DNA from: Acinetobacter proteolyticus
Lineage (GTDB): Bacteria; Pseudomonadota; Gammaproteobacteria; Pseudomonadales; Moraxellaceae
Length of the DNA: 64,000 nucleotides
Assembly: GCF_000367945.1 (NCBI RefSeq)
Contig: NZ_KB849179.1
Coordinates: 3,515,470-3,579,469, forward strand
Direction: 5' to 3'
A program made the position numbers and the translations under genes. Below the pieces are notes generated by a model. It was not told where the DNA came from and did not search any database. It saw nothing but the letters and a program-made list of their open reading frames with translations. Below, piece by piece: positions 28,184 through 37,560 of this stretch (the first letter of the stretch is position 1; every line of letters starts with the position of its first letter).

Positions 28184-29425
28184 ATGAATTTAAATACGCA
28201 AATTTTGATTGCAGCTGTGCTTGGCGTGGCCTTTGGTTTTTTATTGCTAGCCTATCCCCAGACTGCATTTGTTGATCACAGTTTATATGGCTTGGGTATT
28301 TTAAGTAGCATTTTCATTGGCTTGTTGAAAATGTTGCTGATTCCACTGATTTTTAGCTCGATTGTAGTTGGGGTTTCCAATTTGCAGGCGGGTGGTCAAT
28401 TTGGTCGAGTCTGGAAAATTACTGCATTAAGCTGTTTGACCACCACCACCTTGGCTTTGATTCTGGGAATCAGCTGCGCACATCTGTTTGAAGTGGGCAA
28501 AGGGGTGGATATTCAATTATTCCAGGCCGCAATGGATAGCCATCAAACCCCTGATACCTTAACGCCATCTAGTTTCTTCACCACCTTTATCCAGAATACC
28601 TTGATCAATCCATTTAAGGCCTTTAGTGACGGTAATGTGCTGGCTGTGGTGGTATTTGCTTTATTTCTTGGTGTGGCTTTGGTCAAAGGTGGAGAGCGTT
28701 TCGCTTTGGTCCGCAACATCAGTCAGCAATTCTTTGACATTATGATGATGTTAGTGGGCTGGGTGATGAAACTGGCACCGATCGGGATTTTTGCACTTTT
28801 AGCAAAGTTGATTGCGACTGAAGATCTGTCGGTACTCAGCCGTTTGGTTGAGTTTGCTGCGGTGGTGACAGGCACGACCATTTTCCATGGGGTGGTGGTG
28901 TTACCGGCCTTGTTGTGGATTTTTGGACGGATGAATCCAATTACCTTTTTTAGAGGTGCCCGAACAGCTTTGGTCACAGCATTTGCCACCAGTTCCAGTT
29001 CAGCCACCATGCCATTGAGTATGAAGTGTGCGCAGGAAAATTTAGGAGTGCGACCGCAAACGGCTGGCTTTGTGATCCCATTGGGTACGCAGTTGAATAT
29101 GGATGGTACCGCACTCTATGAAGCGGCAGCAGCTTTATTTATTGCCAACTTGATGGGTTTGGATTTGAGTCTGACTCAACAATTGATTGTCTGCTTAACT
29201 GCCATGATTGCATCCTTAGGTGCACCGGGAATTCCAAGTGCTGGGATGGTTACCATGATCATGGTGCTACAGTCGGTTGGTTTACCTGCCGAAGCGATTG
29301 CGATTTTATTGCCGATTGACCGTGTCTTAGATACCGTGCGTACGGTGGTCAATGTGCAAGGTGACATGATGATCAGTGTGGTGGTTGATCGTTATGCAAA
29401 ACAGGCGGAAGCAGAGTCTAGTTAA
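28184..29425 (+). CDS. dicarboxylate/amino acid:cation symporter (DAACS family)
   Basis: A 413-residue polytopic inner-membrane transporter of the GltP/DctA family. The hallmarks are the serine-rich hairpin loop ATSSSSATMPLS, the NMDGTALYEA motif and the second hairpin LGAPGIPSAGMVTM. It couples uptake of glutamate, aspartate or C4-dicarboxylates to H+ or Na+. Which substrate cannot be decided from these motifs alone. Confidence 0.93.
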   Translation: MNLNTQILIAAVLGVAFGFLLLAYPQTAFVDHSLYGLGILSSIFIGLLKMLLIPLIFSSIVVGVSNLQAGGQFGRVWKITALSCLTTTTLALILGISCAHLFEVGKGVDIQLFQAAMDSHQTPDTLTPSSFFTTFIQNTLINPFKAFSDGNVLAVVVFALFLGVALVKGGERFALVRNISQQFFDIMMMLVGWVMKLAPIGIFALLAKLIATEDLSVLSRLVEFAAVVTGTTIFHGVVVLPALLWIFGRMNPITFFRGARTALVTAFATSSSSATMPLSMKCAQENLGVRPQTAGFVIPLGTQLNMDGTALYEAAAALFIANLMGLDLSLTQQLIVCLTAMIASLGAPGIPSAGMVTMIMVLQSVGLPAEAIAILLPIDRVLDTVRTVVNVQGDMMISVVVDRYAKQAEAESS

Positions 29426-29440
29426 TTTTATACATATAAA

Positions 29441-29468
29441 AAAGCAGGAGAGAATTCCTGCTTTTTTA
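29441..29468. terminator. bidirectional intrinsic terminator
   Basis: AAAGCAGGA (29441-29449) pairs with TCCTGCTTT (29456-29464), flanked by A and T runs, between two convergent genes. Confidence 0.85.
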
Positions 29469-29478
29469 TATTCAAAGC

Positions 29479-30423
29479 TTAAGCAGCTTGTTGTAAGGCA
29501 CGCTTTGCGGCAGGAGAATTATTGAGATAATTCACAGCGTCTTGGGTATTGCCTTCTTTGACCGGGTCATACCACGGCATGAGGTAATCAATTTGTTGTG
29601 CAACCAGCCATGCTGGGCCTGGCAAAATTTTCGCGTCTTTTAATGCAATCTTCGACCATTCAATCCAGATCCATGGTTTAAACAGACTTGGTTTCTTGTC
29701 GGCAAAACGAGGATCTTGGCTCATGATATGTGCTGCACCATCGACCCAAAGGCCGAGTACACCAATAATCACAGCAACACTCATGTAGTAACGTGCGATA
29801 TAACCACCGCCCAAATGACGGTAAAGATCAAATGCAACGGTACGATGTTCGATTTCTTCAGAACCATGCCATTTAATCAGATCGATCATTTCTGGATCTG
29901 CACCGAGTTCTTCCCAACGCTTGTTATACAGGGCATATTTGCCGAGTACGCAGGTCATGTGTTCAACAGTTGCAATCACACCTAGACGGAATAAATCCCA
30001 CTGATGCTCGAGTGCTTTCGGAATTTCTTTATCGAAAGGCTTGTCTGCCAAGACCTTGGTAAATAAGAAATCCATGATGTCGAGATTACGCTGGATATCA
30101 ATATTACGCTGCGTCAAATATTCTTTATTGGCAGAGGTATGCGCAACCGCATGCATTGCTTCTTGGCGAATAAAGGCTTGAACGTCTTGCTTTAATTTTT
30201 CATCGGTAATTTGAGGAAGGACTTTGTTATATAAACGGCAAAACCAAAACTCACCAGCAGGTAAAATATTGTTAATTTCATTAATAAAATAGCTGGCGAA
30301 AGGTTGGTTTGGAATCCAATCCACTGGTGTATTTTCCCAGTCAAATTTTACTTTGCGCGGGAGGATTTTATAGTCAATCGAAGAACCAAGAACTTTGTTC
30401 TTCACAAATGATAGTAATTTCAT
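29479..30423 (-). CDS. metal-dependent hydrolase (PF10118 type, ferritin-like)
   Basis: A 314-residue protein of the predicted metal-dependent hydrolase family PF10118. It is all-helical with paired acidic and histidine motifs expected for a di-metal site: RQEAMHAVAH, the following TVEHMTCVLG and GSEEIEHRTVAFDLY. These have the ferritin-like ExxH spacing, so a di-iron oxygenase-like role is possible. Substrate unknown. A weak membrane-leaning segment near SVAVIIGVLGLWVDGA may sit against the membrane. Confidence 0.8.
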   Translation of the reverse strand: MKLLSFVKNKVLGSSIDYKILPRKVKFDWENTPVDWIPNQPFASYFINEINNILPAGEFWFCRLYNKVLPQITDEKLKQDVQAFIRQEAMHAVAHTSANKEYLTQRNIDIQRNLDIMDFLFTKVLADKPFDKEIPKALEHQWDLFRLGVIATVEHMTCVLGKYALYNKRWEELGADPEMIDLIKWHGSEEIEHRTVAFDLYRHLGGGYIARYYMSVAVIIGVLGLWVDGAAHIMSQDPRFADKKPSLFKPWIWIEWSKIALKDAKILPGPAWLVAQQIDYLMPWYDPVKEGNTQDAVNYLNNSPAAKRALQQAA

Positions 30424-30521
30424 CGTTTAGTCCTAATCGATAGTGCAATGAACCAACACTAAGCAGTATATGAAAACTACCTAGTGTTTGTGTTTAGCAA
30501 TTCGGGACAATTAAAAATTAT

Positions 30522-30543
30522 TTTATGCATCAAGTTGCATAAA
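30522..30543 (-). terminator. probable terminator of engB
   Basis: TTTATGCA (30522-30529) and TGCATAAA (30536-30543) form a perfect 8-bp stem 10 bases after the engB stop codon; on the minus strand it is followed by an AT-rich, T-containing tract. Confidence 0.6.
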
Positions 30544-30552
30544 ATGCACTTT

Positions 30553-31329
30553 TTATTCTTGGATGTCGGTTTCTGAGGCTTCTGGGATCTGACTCAGGTC
30601 AAATTCAACAGGTTGATCCAGTGTGAAATTCAGACGGCCTGCCATTACACTGGCAAGTTCCTCTAGGCCAATACGATTGAGTGAAGAGAATAATTGAATC
30701 GAGAAATCCAATTTCATCTTTTTCAATTGCTGTTTCACTTCTAACAACACTTTGTTGGCTGGGCCACGGTTCAGCTTATCCGCTTTAGTGAGTAGGATAT
30801 GCACAAACAAATGACGTGAATGGGCCCATTCCAACATCATCAAGTCAAAGTGTTGTAAAGGATGGCGAATATCCATCAACAGTACCAAGCCTTGTAAGCT
30901 TTTACGATGGATTAAATAATTTTCCAATTCTTTCTGCCAGACAATTTTCATGGCTTCAGGAACCGCTGCATAACCATAACCAGGTAAATCAACTAAGCGC
31001 TGATCAGGATTACCCAAACTAAAAAAGTTGATCATTTGGGTACGACCAGGTTTTTTAGAGGCGCGTGCCAGTTGCTTTTGATTGGTTAAGGTATTAATTG
31101 CGCTTGATTTACCGGCATTGGAACGGCCTGCAAATGCGATTTCATAACCCGTATCTTCTACGCATAAAGCCAGTTTTGGCGCACTCATCAAAAATTCAGC
31201 TTGGCGTAACCAAGTTAAAGACTGTACTGCATATTCAGTGATTGCAGGATCAGTCTTTTTTTCATAACTGATTTTTTGTTTCGGTGCGAGTTTGGCTTTG
31301 GTGTCTTTCGATTTTTCACTGCGACGCAT
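30553..31329 (-). CDS. engB: ribosome biogenesis GTP-binding protein YsxC/EngB
   Basis: A TRAFAC GTPase needed for late assembly of the large ribosomal subunit. G1 is [11 protein letters not shown]3 is [10 protein letters not shown], and G4 is TKADKL. At 258 residues it is longer than the E. coli protein because of a basic N-terminal extension of about 45 residues and a short acidic tail. It is transcribed alone. Confidence 0.95.
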   Translation of the reverse strand: MRRSEKSKDTKAKLAPKQKISYEKKTDPAITEYAVQSLTWLRQAEFLMSAPKLALCVEDTGYEIAFAGRSNAGKSSAINTLTNQKQLARASKKPGRTQMINFFSLGNPDQRLVDLPGYGYAAVPEAMKIVWQKELENYLIHRKSLQGLVLLMDIRHPLQHFDLMMLEWAHSRHLFVHILLTKADKLNRGPANKVLLEVKQQLKKMKLDFSIQLFSSLNRIGLEELASVMAGRLNFTLDQPVEFDLSQIPEASETDIQE

Positions 31330-31414
31330 AGAAGCTTACTTTTGAATAGGAATAGCAACGACCATTATAAAGGATGTGAGGCGTTCGCGCGAATCCTTCA
31401 TCTGTATGCGATGT

Positions 31415-31867
31415 TTAAGCTTTCTGAATCAGCTCTAAAAAGTCAATATTTGAGCGTGGGGAAGAAGGAATAATGCCCTGTTGCACGACTTCACCAAGCG
31501 TATATTGATCCAGACTTTGGTAAAAACATTCGAGTGCTTGATCCAAGATGCCCTTCAGTCCGCAATGTGAACGTAAAACGCAGGGTGGGGTATTACATTC
31601 AACAATTTGGTGATTGCCTTGCAGGATTCGAACAATCTCACCAAGTTTCAGCTTTTTCGCTTCTGGGTTTAAATACAGACCACCGCCTTTACCGCGAATG
31701 GTGACAATCCACTGCTGTTTTCCCATAAAGTGAACGACTTTGACCAAATGGTTTTGCGACACATGCAAGTCTTGGGCGATATCTGCAATGGTATACGGTA
31801 CATCACTCGGGCGAGCGACATACATCAGAATTCTGAGTGCATAATCGGTAAATTTATTGAGTTGCAT
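31415..31867 (-). CDS. nsrR: Rrf2-family NO-sensing repressor
   Basis: A 150-residue Rrf2 regulator with an N-terminal winged helix (NKFTDYALRILMYVA, DLHVSQNHLVKVVHFMG) and three cysteines at positions 91, 96 and 102, the same positions as the iron-sulfur ligands of E. coli NsrR. Nitric oxide damages the cluster and releases repression. It lies directly downstream of hmp, and NsrR-like palindromes precede hmp, so the assignment rests on three independent lines. Confidence 0.92.
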   Translation of the reverse strand: MQLNKFTDYALRILMYVARPSDVPYTIADIAQDLHVSQNHLVKVVHFMGKQQWIVTIRGKGGGLYLNPEAKKLKLGEIVRILQGNHQIVECNTPPCVLRSHCGLKGILDQALECFYQSLDQYTLGEVVQQGIIPSSPRSNIDFLELIQKA

Positions 31868-31900
31868 GTATTTTCACTCAATCGATTGCTTGAAATAGAA

Positions 31901-31927
31901 AGGGCCAGTCTAACATAGACTAGCCCT
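31901..31927 (-). terminator. hairpin between hmp and nsrR
   Basis: AGGGCCAGTCTA (31901-31912) pairs with TAGACTAGCCCT (31916-31927) with one mismatch and a 3-base loop. On the minus strand it is followed by TTTCTATTT, so it should partly end hmp transcripts before nsrR. Confidence 0.7.
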
Positions 31928-31946
31928 ATGCAAAATGCAGTGTGGA

Positions 31947-33158
31947 TTAGCTGAGTTTAACCCCACCTGTGCCAAAGGCTTCACTATGAATATTGGCTGC
32001 AGGAATACCACGAGCAAGCAGTGCCTGATGTTGTGCTGCCATAAATGGCATTGGTCCACATAGATAATAATCGGCATTGCTTGGTAATAGTGCAGCATCG
32101 ATGCTATTTAAATCTAAACGTCCAGCAACATCATAGTCTTCACCGAGCTTATCATTTTCGTGTGGAAACTCATACGCCGTAAATGTGCTTAAGCGTGGAT
32201 ACTTGGTTTTAAGTTCCTGAATGTGTTGTTTCATGGCATGTACTTGGCTGCTACGACAGGCATGAATGAAATTCACGGGTTGCGGCAGATCCAAGGTCAC
32301 CAATTGGTTTAACATCGCAATCATTGGGGTTAGACCAACACCACCACTGATAAAGACATTGCGCTTGCTACTATCGATCAGATAGAAATTACCTGTTGGT
32401 GCAGATACTTCAATTTCTGAACCTTCAGCTAAACCATGTAAGGTACTAGATACCCAGCCACCTGCGAGTTCACCTTTTTCATCTTCACGTTTCACTGAGA
32501 TACGTAAATAGTCTGCTTGTGGGCTAGTTGAAAGTGTGTACTGACGCGGCTGTCTTAAGTTGAGTTCAGGTACAAACACGCGGACTGAAATATATTGGCC
32601 TGCTTCATAATGCGGTAATGCACCGCCATCTACAGGCGCGAGGTGGAATGAGGTAATTTCATCACTTTCCACCACTTTTTTGGCAATTTTAAAGTTGCGC
32701 CAGCCTAACCAACTGCCTTGTGTTTGTTGGTGTTGATCATAAATCGCTTTTTCGGTGCTAATAAATAAATCAGCCAATTGACCATAAGCCGCAGCCCATG
32801 CCGCAATTAATGGATCTTCCATTGAAATATTCAGTACTTCACTAATCGAATGTAAGAGGTTTTCACCGACAATGCCGTAATCTGGTGATTGAATATTCAA
32901 GCTCACGTGTTTATGCGCAATCATTTCGACCACAGGTAGAAGTACCGATGGATCTTCAATGTTTTCTGCATAAGCCAAAACTGCGCCTGCGAGTGCTTGG
33001 GCCTGTGCACCACTGCGTTGATGACCCATATTAAAGGTTTCTTTTAAATTAGGGTGATTACCCAACATGCGGTTATAAAAGTATCCAGTCAATGCGACAC
33101 CATTTTCACGCAGAACAGGAACAGTGGCTTTTACTAGGTCAATTTGCTGCGGAGTCAT
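31947..33158 (-). CDS. hmp: flavohemoglobin, nitric oxide dioxygenase
   Basis: Hmp converts nitric oxide and oxygen to nitrate. The 403-residue protein joins a globin domain (about 1-140, proximal His in MIAHKHVSLNI) to a ferredoxin-reductase-like FAD/NAD(P)H domain with RQYTLS, VFISGGVGLTPMIAML and the C-terminal YYLCGPMPFM. Two NsrR-type palindromes lie 26-75 bases upstream of its start. Confidence 0.96.
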   Translation of the reverse strand: MTPQQIDLVKATVPVLRENGVALTGYFYNRMLGNHPNLKETFNMGHQRSGAQAQALAGAVLAYAENIEDPSVLLPVVEMIAHKHVSLNIQSPDYGIVGENLLHSISEVLNISMEDPLIAAWAAAYGQLADLFISTEKAIYDQHQQTQGSWLGWRNFKIAKKVVESDEITSFHLAPVDGGALPHYEAGQYISVRVFVPELNLRQPRQYTLSTSPQADYLRISVKREDEKGELAGGWVSSTLHGLAEGSEIEVSAPTGNFYLIDSSKRNVFISGGVGLTPMIAMLNQLVTLDLPQPVNFIHACRSSQVHAMKQHIQELKTKYPRLSTFTAYEFPHENDKLGEDYDVAGRLDLNSIDAALLPSNADYYLCGPMPFMAAQHQALLARGIPAANIHSEAFGTGGVKLS

Positions 33159-33183
33159 GTTTGATCTCTCTTGGCTATCATTT

Positions 33184-33210
33184 ATAAGATGTATTCAAAA
33201 TACATCTTAT
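33184..33210 (-). promoter_or_regulatory. NsrR-type operator upstream of hmp, perfect palindrome
   Basis: ATAAGATGTATT (33184-33195), a 3-base centre CAA, and AATACATCTTAT (33199-33210): a perfect 12-3-12 palindrome. It closely matches the E. coli NsrR pattern AAGATGCATTT with its mirrored half. It lies 26 bases upstream of the hmp start. Confidence 0.85.
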
Positions 33211-33233
33211 AAGGTGTATTTGCAATGCATATT
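33211..33233 (-). promoter_or_regulatory. second, weaker NsrR-type site
   Basis: AAGGTGTATT, TGC, AATGCATATT: a degenerate copy of the same 10-3-10 arrangement, directly abutting the first site. Two adjacent dimers may give cooperative binding. Confidence 0.6.
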
Positions 33234-33250
33234 TAAATAAAAGCCATAAA

Positions 33251-33286
33251 AAAATTAAGGGATATTAAAATATCACTTAATTTTTA
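33251..33286 (-). terminator. terminator of the HerA-like ATPase gene
   Basis: AAAAATTAAG (33251-33260) pairs with CTTAATTTTT (33277-33286), with an inner GATAT/ATATC pairing. It lies just after the stop codon, with a T-rich run following on the minus strand. Confidence 0.7.
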
Positions 33287-33300
33287 GAAAGATAAGGTTT

Positions 33301-34848
33301 TTATTTACCAAACAGTGAACCCAGTAAACCACGCACAATCTTTTGTCCTGTACTACCACCAAGGCTGCGTGCTGCACTTTTTGCAAAAGTACCGACGATA
33401 TCTTGGGTGAGTTTTTCACGATCACGCTGTGATTTTTCTGCGGCTTTTTGCTGCTCACGGGCAAAGCGTTCTTGTTCTTTGGCCTGTTGCTTGGCCAAAG
33501 CATCTTGCTCTTTGCTTTGTTGTTTGGCTAATTCGTCAGCTTCTTTTTGTTGGGATTGTTGCAATACTTTTTTCTGCAGCATTTCATAGGCACTGTCGCG
33601 ATCTACGGCTTGGTCGTAGACACCCGCCACAATACTTTGCCCAATAATCACTTGGCGTTCTTCAGGCGTGATCGGGATAAAGGAGGAGTAAGGAGGCATC
33701 ACCCAGCCGCGTTCCACAATCTGTGGTGTTCCTTGTTCATCTAGGCAACTAATCAGTGCCTCACCAACAGCCAGTTCGGTAATGGCTTGGTCGACTTTAA
33801 ACTCAGGGTTGGCACGGAAAGTATCCGCTGCAGTTTTGACCGCCTTTTGATCTTTCGGAGTAAATGCACGTAAAGCATGTTGCACACGGTTCCCCAATTG
33901 CCCTAATACGCTTTCGGGTAAATCCAGAGGGTTTTGGGTAATGAAATAAATCCCCACGCCTTTAGAACGAATCAAACGTACCACTTGCTCAATCTTTTGT
34001 TGCAAAGCAGGGCTGGCATTATCAAACAGTAAATGCGCTTCATCGAAAAAGAACACCAACTTTGGCTTGTCCATATCACCGACTTCAGGCAACTGTTCAA
34101 ACAATTCAGACATCATCCAGAGCAGGAAGGTCGCATAAAGCTTTGGTGTGTTCATCAATTTATCAGCAGCTAGGATATTGATGTAGCCGTGACCATTGGT
34201 GTCAGTTTGGATGAAATCGAGAATATTCAGGCTTGGTTCGCCAAAAAACTGTTCGCCACCCTGATCACCTAATGCCAGCAAGTTGCGTTGGATTGCACCC
34301 AGACTGGCAGGAGAAAGATTGCCATATTCAGCCTTGAGGCTGGCTGCATTTTCACTGACATAGGTCAGCATGGCCTTTAGGTCTTTAAAGTCAATCAGTA
34401 ATAGACCTTGATCATCGGCAACACGGAACACCGCCGAAAGCACACCTTCCTGTGTGTCATTCAGATTCAGCATTTGCGCCAATAATAGGGGGCCAATTTC
34501 TGAAATAGTGGTGCGAATCGGATGTCCTTGTTGCCCAAATAGATCCCAGAAAATAACAGGGGATGCGGCAAAAGGCACTGTATCCAATTGCAGGCTTTTC
34601 AGGCGTTCATCAAACTTGGGATTGCTGCTACCTGCTTTGGCCAGACTGGAAACATCACCTTTAGCATCGGCAAGAAACACGGGTACACCAATACGGGAAA
34701 AACTCTCGGCCATCACTTTGAGGGTGACGGTTTTACCTGTTCCTGTAGCGCCGGCAATCAGGCCGTGTCGGTTGGCAAATTTAGAATGTAAAACAATCTC
34801 TTGTGTTGTATCTGTGGTTTTTTTAGCAATAACGATTGGCGTACTCAT
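33301..34848 (-). CDS. HerA/FtsK-like ATPase, DUF853 family (YjgR-like)
   Basis: A 515-residue P-loop ATPase. Walker A is AGATGTGKT near residue 33-41 and Walker B is [14 protein letters not shown] near 262-275, with the family's [13 protein letters not shown] after Walker A. Residues about 415-485 are a highly charged Lys/Gln/Glu coiled coil, and the C-terminus is Gly-rich. The function of YjgR-type proteins is unknown; HerA-like ATPases often act on DNA with nucleases, but no nuclease partner is next door. It follows the cystathionine lyase gene by 19 bases. Confidence 0.9.
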   Translation of the reverse strand: MSTPIVIAKKTTDTTQEIVLHSKFANRHGLIAGATGTGKTVTLKVMAESFSRIGVPVFLADAKGDVSSLAKAGSSNPKFDERLKSLQLDTVPFAASPVIFWDLFGQQGHPIRTTISEIGPLLLAQMLNLNDTQEGVLSAVFRVADDQGLLLIDFKDLKAMLTYVSENAASLKAEYGNLSPASLGAIQRNLLALGDQGGEQFFGEPSLNILDFIQTDTNGHGYINILAADKLMNTPKLYATFLLWMMSELFEQLPEVGDMDKPKLVFFFDEAHLLFDNASPALQQKIEQVVRLIRSKGVGIYFITQNPLDLPESVLGQLGNRVQHALRAFTPKDQKAVKTAADTFRANPEFKVDQAITELAVGEALISCLDEQGTPQIVERGWVMPPYSSFIPITPEERQVIIGQSIVAGVYDQAVDRDSAYEMLQKKVLQQSQQKEADELAKQQSKEQDALAKQQAKEQERFAREQQKAAEKSQRDREKLTQDIVGTFAKSAARSLGGSTGQKIVRGLLGSLFGK

Positions 34849-34867
34849 TCTTCACCTGTTTTTAATC

Positions 34868-36061
34868 TCAATCGAGCTGTTTTAATGCGTTTTGGATATC
34901 TTGAATTAAATCTTCTGGATGTTCTAGTCCTATACAGAAGCGAACCAATAAACCTTGTTGTAAATGTGTATTTTCCAGCGTACGCATTTGTTTGAGGTCA
35001 TATAGCATGGCCAGACTAACGGGGCCACCCCAACTAAATCCCAATTTAAACAGGCTGAAATTGTCACAGAACTTTCGAATCGCATTGAGATCATATTCAG
35101 GTTTGAAAATGACACTGACTAAGCCTGCGCTTTTTCCAGTACGACAAACTTCTGTCCAGAATTGATGGCCTGCTGCATCAGGATCGCTTGGATGCAGGAC
35201 TTGATTAAATTGTGGTTGTTGTTTGAGCCAGTTGAGTAGGGTCAGGGCACTTTGTGATTGTTGTTCATAACGTAAGGACATATGCGCCAAACTACGTTGG
35301 ATCTGTGCGGTATCATCACCTGAAACAGCAATCCCTTGAATGGCGTGCATCCGGTAGAGTTTATGATGGAGTGCTTGGTCACGGGTCACGACTGACCCCA
35401 TTAGAATATCACCGCCGCCGCTTGGATATTTGGTCAGTGCATGTACGCTGATGTCCATGGCTAGATGTTCATCTGAAAAATCAAAGGCATTAAAAGCCAG
35501 CCCAGCGCCCCATGTATTATCCAGTGCGGTGAGCACGTTGGCTTGCTGCGCTTTTTTTACCAAATTTTTTAAATCTGGAAACTCTAGCGTGACTGAGCCA
35601 GCTGCTTCGAGCCAGATCAGTTTGGTTTTTTCAGTCGGTTGAAAACTATTGGCATCAATCGGATTATAAATTTTAACTGTGATGCCGTAACGATCTTGCA
35701 GATGGTTTAAATGTTCAAGGTTGGGGCCGTAAATATTATCGGCGACCCAGACCTCATCGCCTGTACTTAAAATGGCACTATTCACGAGATTAATCGCTGA
35801 TAATCCACTTGGTGCAAGCAGACAATAGCGGCCGCCTTCAATTTGGGCAATGTTGTCCCCTAATGTAAACGTTGTTGGTGTACCGTGTGTGCCATAACTA
35901 TAGTCATAAGCATCGGTCCAATGGCGGTCAAAAAGGTGCGCTGTGCTTTTAAAAATAATCGTGGATGCACGAAATAAGGGAGGCTGGATGGTTTCAATGT
36001 ATTGAGCGGCTTTTCTTGGTGCGTGAATCAGTTGGGTCTGTGCTTTATTGTGTGTTGTCAT
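34868..36061 (-). CDS. metC: cystathionine beta-lyase (PLP-dependent)
   Basis: A 397-residue Cys/Met metabolism PLP enzyme (fold type I). The PLP lysine lies in SVHALTKYPSGGGDILMGSV, with ALDNTWGAGL upstream supplying the cofactor-binding Asp. MetC cleaves cystathionine to homocysteine, pyruvate and ammonia. The overall pattern (IETIQPPLFRASTI, YGTHGTPTT) fits MetC rather than gamma-lyases, though specificity is inferred. It is the first gene of a probable two-gene unit with the HerA-like ATPase. Confidence 0.88.
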   Translation of the reverse strand: MTTHNKAQTQLIHAPRKAAQYIETIQPPLFRASTIIFKSTAHLFDRHWTDAYDYSYGTHGTPTTFTLGDNIAQIEGGRYCLLAPSGLSAINLVNSAILSTGDEVWVADNIYGPNLEHLNHLQDRYGITVKIYNPIDANSFQPTEKTKLIWLEAAGSVTLEFPDLKNLVKKAQQANVLTALDNTWGAGLAFNAFDFSDEHLAMDISVHALTKYPSGGGDILMGSVVTRDQALHHKLYRMHAIQGIAVSGDDTAQIQRSLAHMSLRYEQQSQSALTLLNWLKQQPQFNQVLHPSDPDAAGHQFWTEVCRTGKSAGLVSVIFKPEYDLNAIRKFCDNFSLFKLGFSWGGPVSLAMLYDLKQMRTLENTHLQQGLLVRFCIGLEHPEDLIQDIQNALKQLD

Positions 36062-36228
36062 GGGGCAAAATCAAATCAATATAATGAGTTAGGGTAAGAG
36101 AAAATCAGCAAAGTCGCCAGTGCTTTGCAGGTTTTGTACAGAATCCGTACAGATTTGGCTCATCATCTAAAACTGGCTTTATTTTTGCTAAGACTAAGTA
36201 TCATTCTAACTACAATAGGTTTTAGCGC

Positions 36229-36957
36229 ATGAAGTCGCATTTAAGAGTGCATTATTTTCAGCACATTGCTGGCGAGGGTTTTGGCAGTTGCTATGACTTT
36301 TTAAAAGCACACAAAGCAAAGATTACCGCCACTGAGTTTTTTGCTTTGCCAGTTGATCTACCTCTGGAATTGGAAGCTCTGCCACGTGTAGATGAGGTAG
36401 ATCTACTGATCATTATGGGGGGCACTATGAGCGTGAATGATGAGGCAAACTATCCTTGGTTGAGACTAGAAAAAAGATGGTTACGCCGCTATCTCGCCGC
36501 AGGCAAACCAGCGATTGGTCTGTGTCTGGGTGGGCAATTGATTGCCAATGCTTTGGGTGCAGCTGTGAGTCGTAATCCGCATCAGGAATTGGGGTGGATG
36601 GATGTTGGGCGTGCTTCGCATGTCCCTGAAGACTATTTTCAAGTCCCAGAACAGTTAAATATTTTGCAATGGCATAGTGAGACCTTTGAGATTCCGAAAG
36701 GGGGGATTCGTCTGGCAGAGAATAAGGTGTGTCGGAACCAAATGTACCAAATTGGACGTAATGTTTTGGGGTTTCAGTTTCATCCTGAAATGACGCCACA
36801 TGCGCTGGCACTGCTGATTGAAAATGAAGAGGACATGGCGGTATTCAATGGCGACTACGTCCAGCCGATGTCTGAATTAAAAAGAACTTTAAAAAGTAAA
36901 TTTGAACAAGGGAATCGATTGCTCAATCAGGCAATTGATTATGTGGTGAGCGCCTAG
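36229..36957 (+). CDS. class I glutamine amidotransferase-like protein
   Basis: A 242-residue stand-alone GATase domain. The nucleophile Cys99 lies in AIGLCLGGQL and the catalytic His in FQFHPEM, followed by a Glu in the usual place. Such proteins resemble the GMP-synthase glutaminase and include GuaA-like and gamma-glutamyl hydrolases. The substrate is unknown. It is divergent from metC. Confidence 0.88.
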   Translation: MKSHLRVHYFQHIAGEGFGSCYDFLKAHKAKITATEFFALPVDLPLELEALPRVDEVDLLIIMGGTMSVNDEANYPWLRLEKRWLRRYLAAGKPAIGLCLGGQLIANALGAAVSRNPHQELGWMDVGRASHVPEDYFQVPEQLNILQWHSETFEIPKGGIRLAENKVCRNQMYQIGRNVLGFQFHPEMTPHALALLIENEEDMAVFNGDYVQPMSELKRTLKSKFEQGNRLLNQAIDYVVSA

Positions 36958-36992
36958 CAATACGTAATTTGATTAAAAAAAGAAAAGAAGAA

Positions 36993-37021
36993 TTGCATAA
37001 GACTTAAACAATCGTTATAAT
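36993..37021 (+). promoter_or_regulatory. promoter of the S10 ribosomal-protein operon
   Basis: TTGCAT (36993-36998), 17-base spacer, TATAAT (37016-37021): a strong sigma-70 promoter. The GC-rich bases right after the -10 box fit a stringently controlled promoter. Confidence 0.85.
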
Positions 37022-37185
37022 GGGCGACCCTCAAATGGAGGGCGTTCACTACGAAGAAAGTAGTTAACGCATTACAGTCGTGGCATCGATCACGACCATA
37101 GTGATTTTCACTGCCCTTGACACTTACCAAAAGGTGAGGTGCGTCATGGGTGATTCTTTATATATTTGGCTTGGAGTTTACTGGT
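37022..37185 (+). promoter_or_regulatory. structured leader of the S10 operon
   Basis: Three successive hairpins are visible: CCCTC/GAGGG (37028-37042), ACTAC/GTAGT (37048-37064 region) and GTCGTG/CACGAC (37077-37082 with 37091-37096). In E. coli the S10 leader is bound by L4 to control the operon; whether this one is too is inferred. Confidence 0.5.
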
Positions 37186-37497
37186 ATGTCTAACCAGAGA
37201 ATTCGTATCCGTTTGAAGTCTTTTGATCATCGTCTGATTGATCAATCTGCTCAAGAGATCGTAGAAACCGCTAAGCGTACTGGCGCACAAGTGTGTGGTC
37301 CAATCCCGATGCCTACTCGCATCGAACGCTTCAACGTTCTTACTTCACCACACGTCAACAAAGACGCTCGTGACCAGTATGAAATCCGCACTTATAAACG
37401 TTTGATCGACATCGTTCAACCAACAGATAAAACTGTTGATGCATTGATGAAGTTGGATCTTGCTGCTGGTGTAGATGTTCAGATCGCTTTGGGTTAA
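37186..37497 (+). CDS. rpsJ: 30S ribosomal protein S10
   Basis: First gene of the S10 operon. The ATG at 37186, preceded by GGAGTTTA, gives the normal 103-residue protein beginning [19 protein letters not shown]; the upstream in-frame start at 37150 is not family-like. S10 binds the small-subunit head and, as NusE, takes part in rRNA antitermination with NusB and possibly SuhB. Confidence 0.98.
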
Positions 37498-37560
37498 GGC
37501 TTTCGGTTAATTAGCTTTATTTATAAGTTGATTAGGCCGCTTTATTAGAGGTTTATGCAC

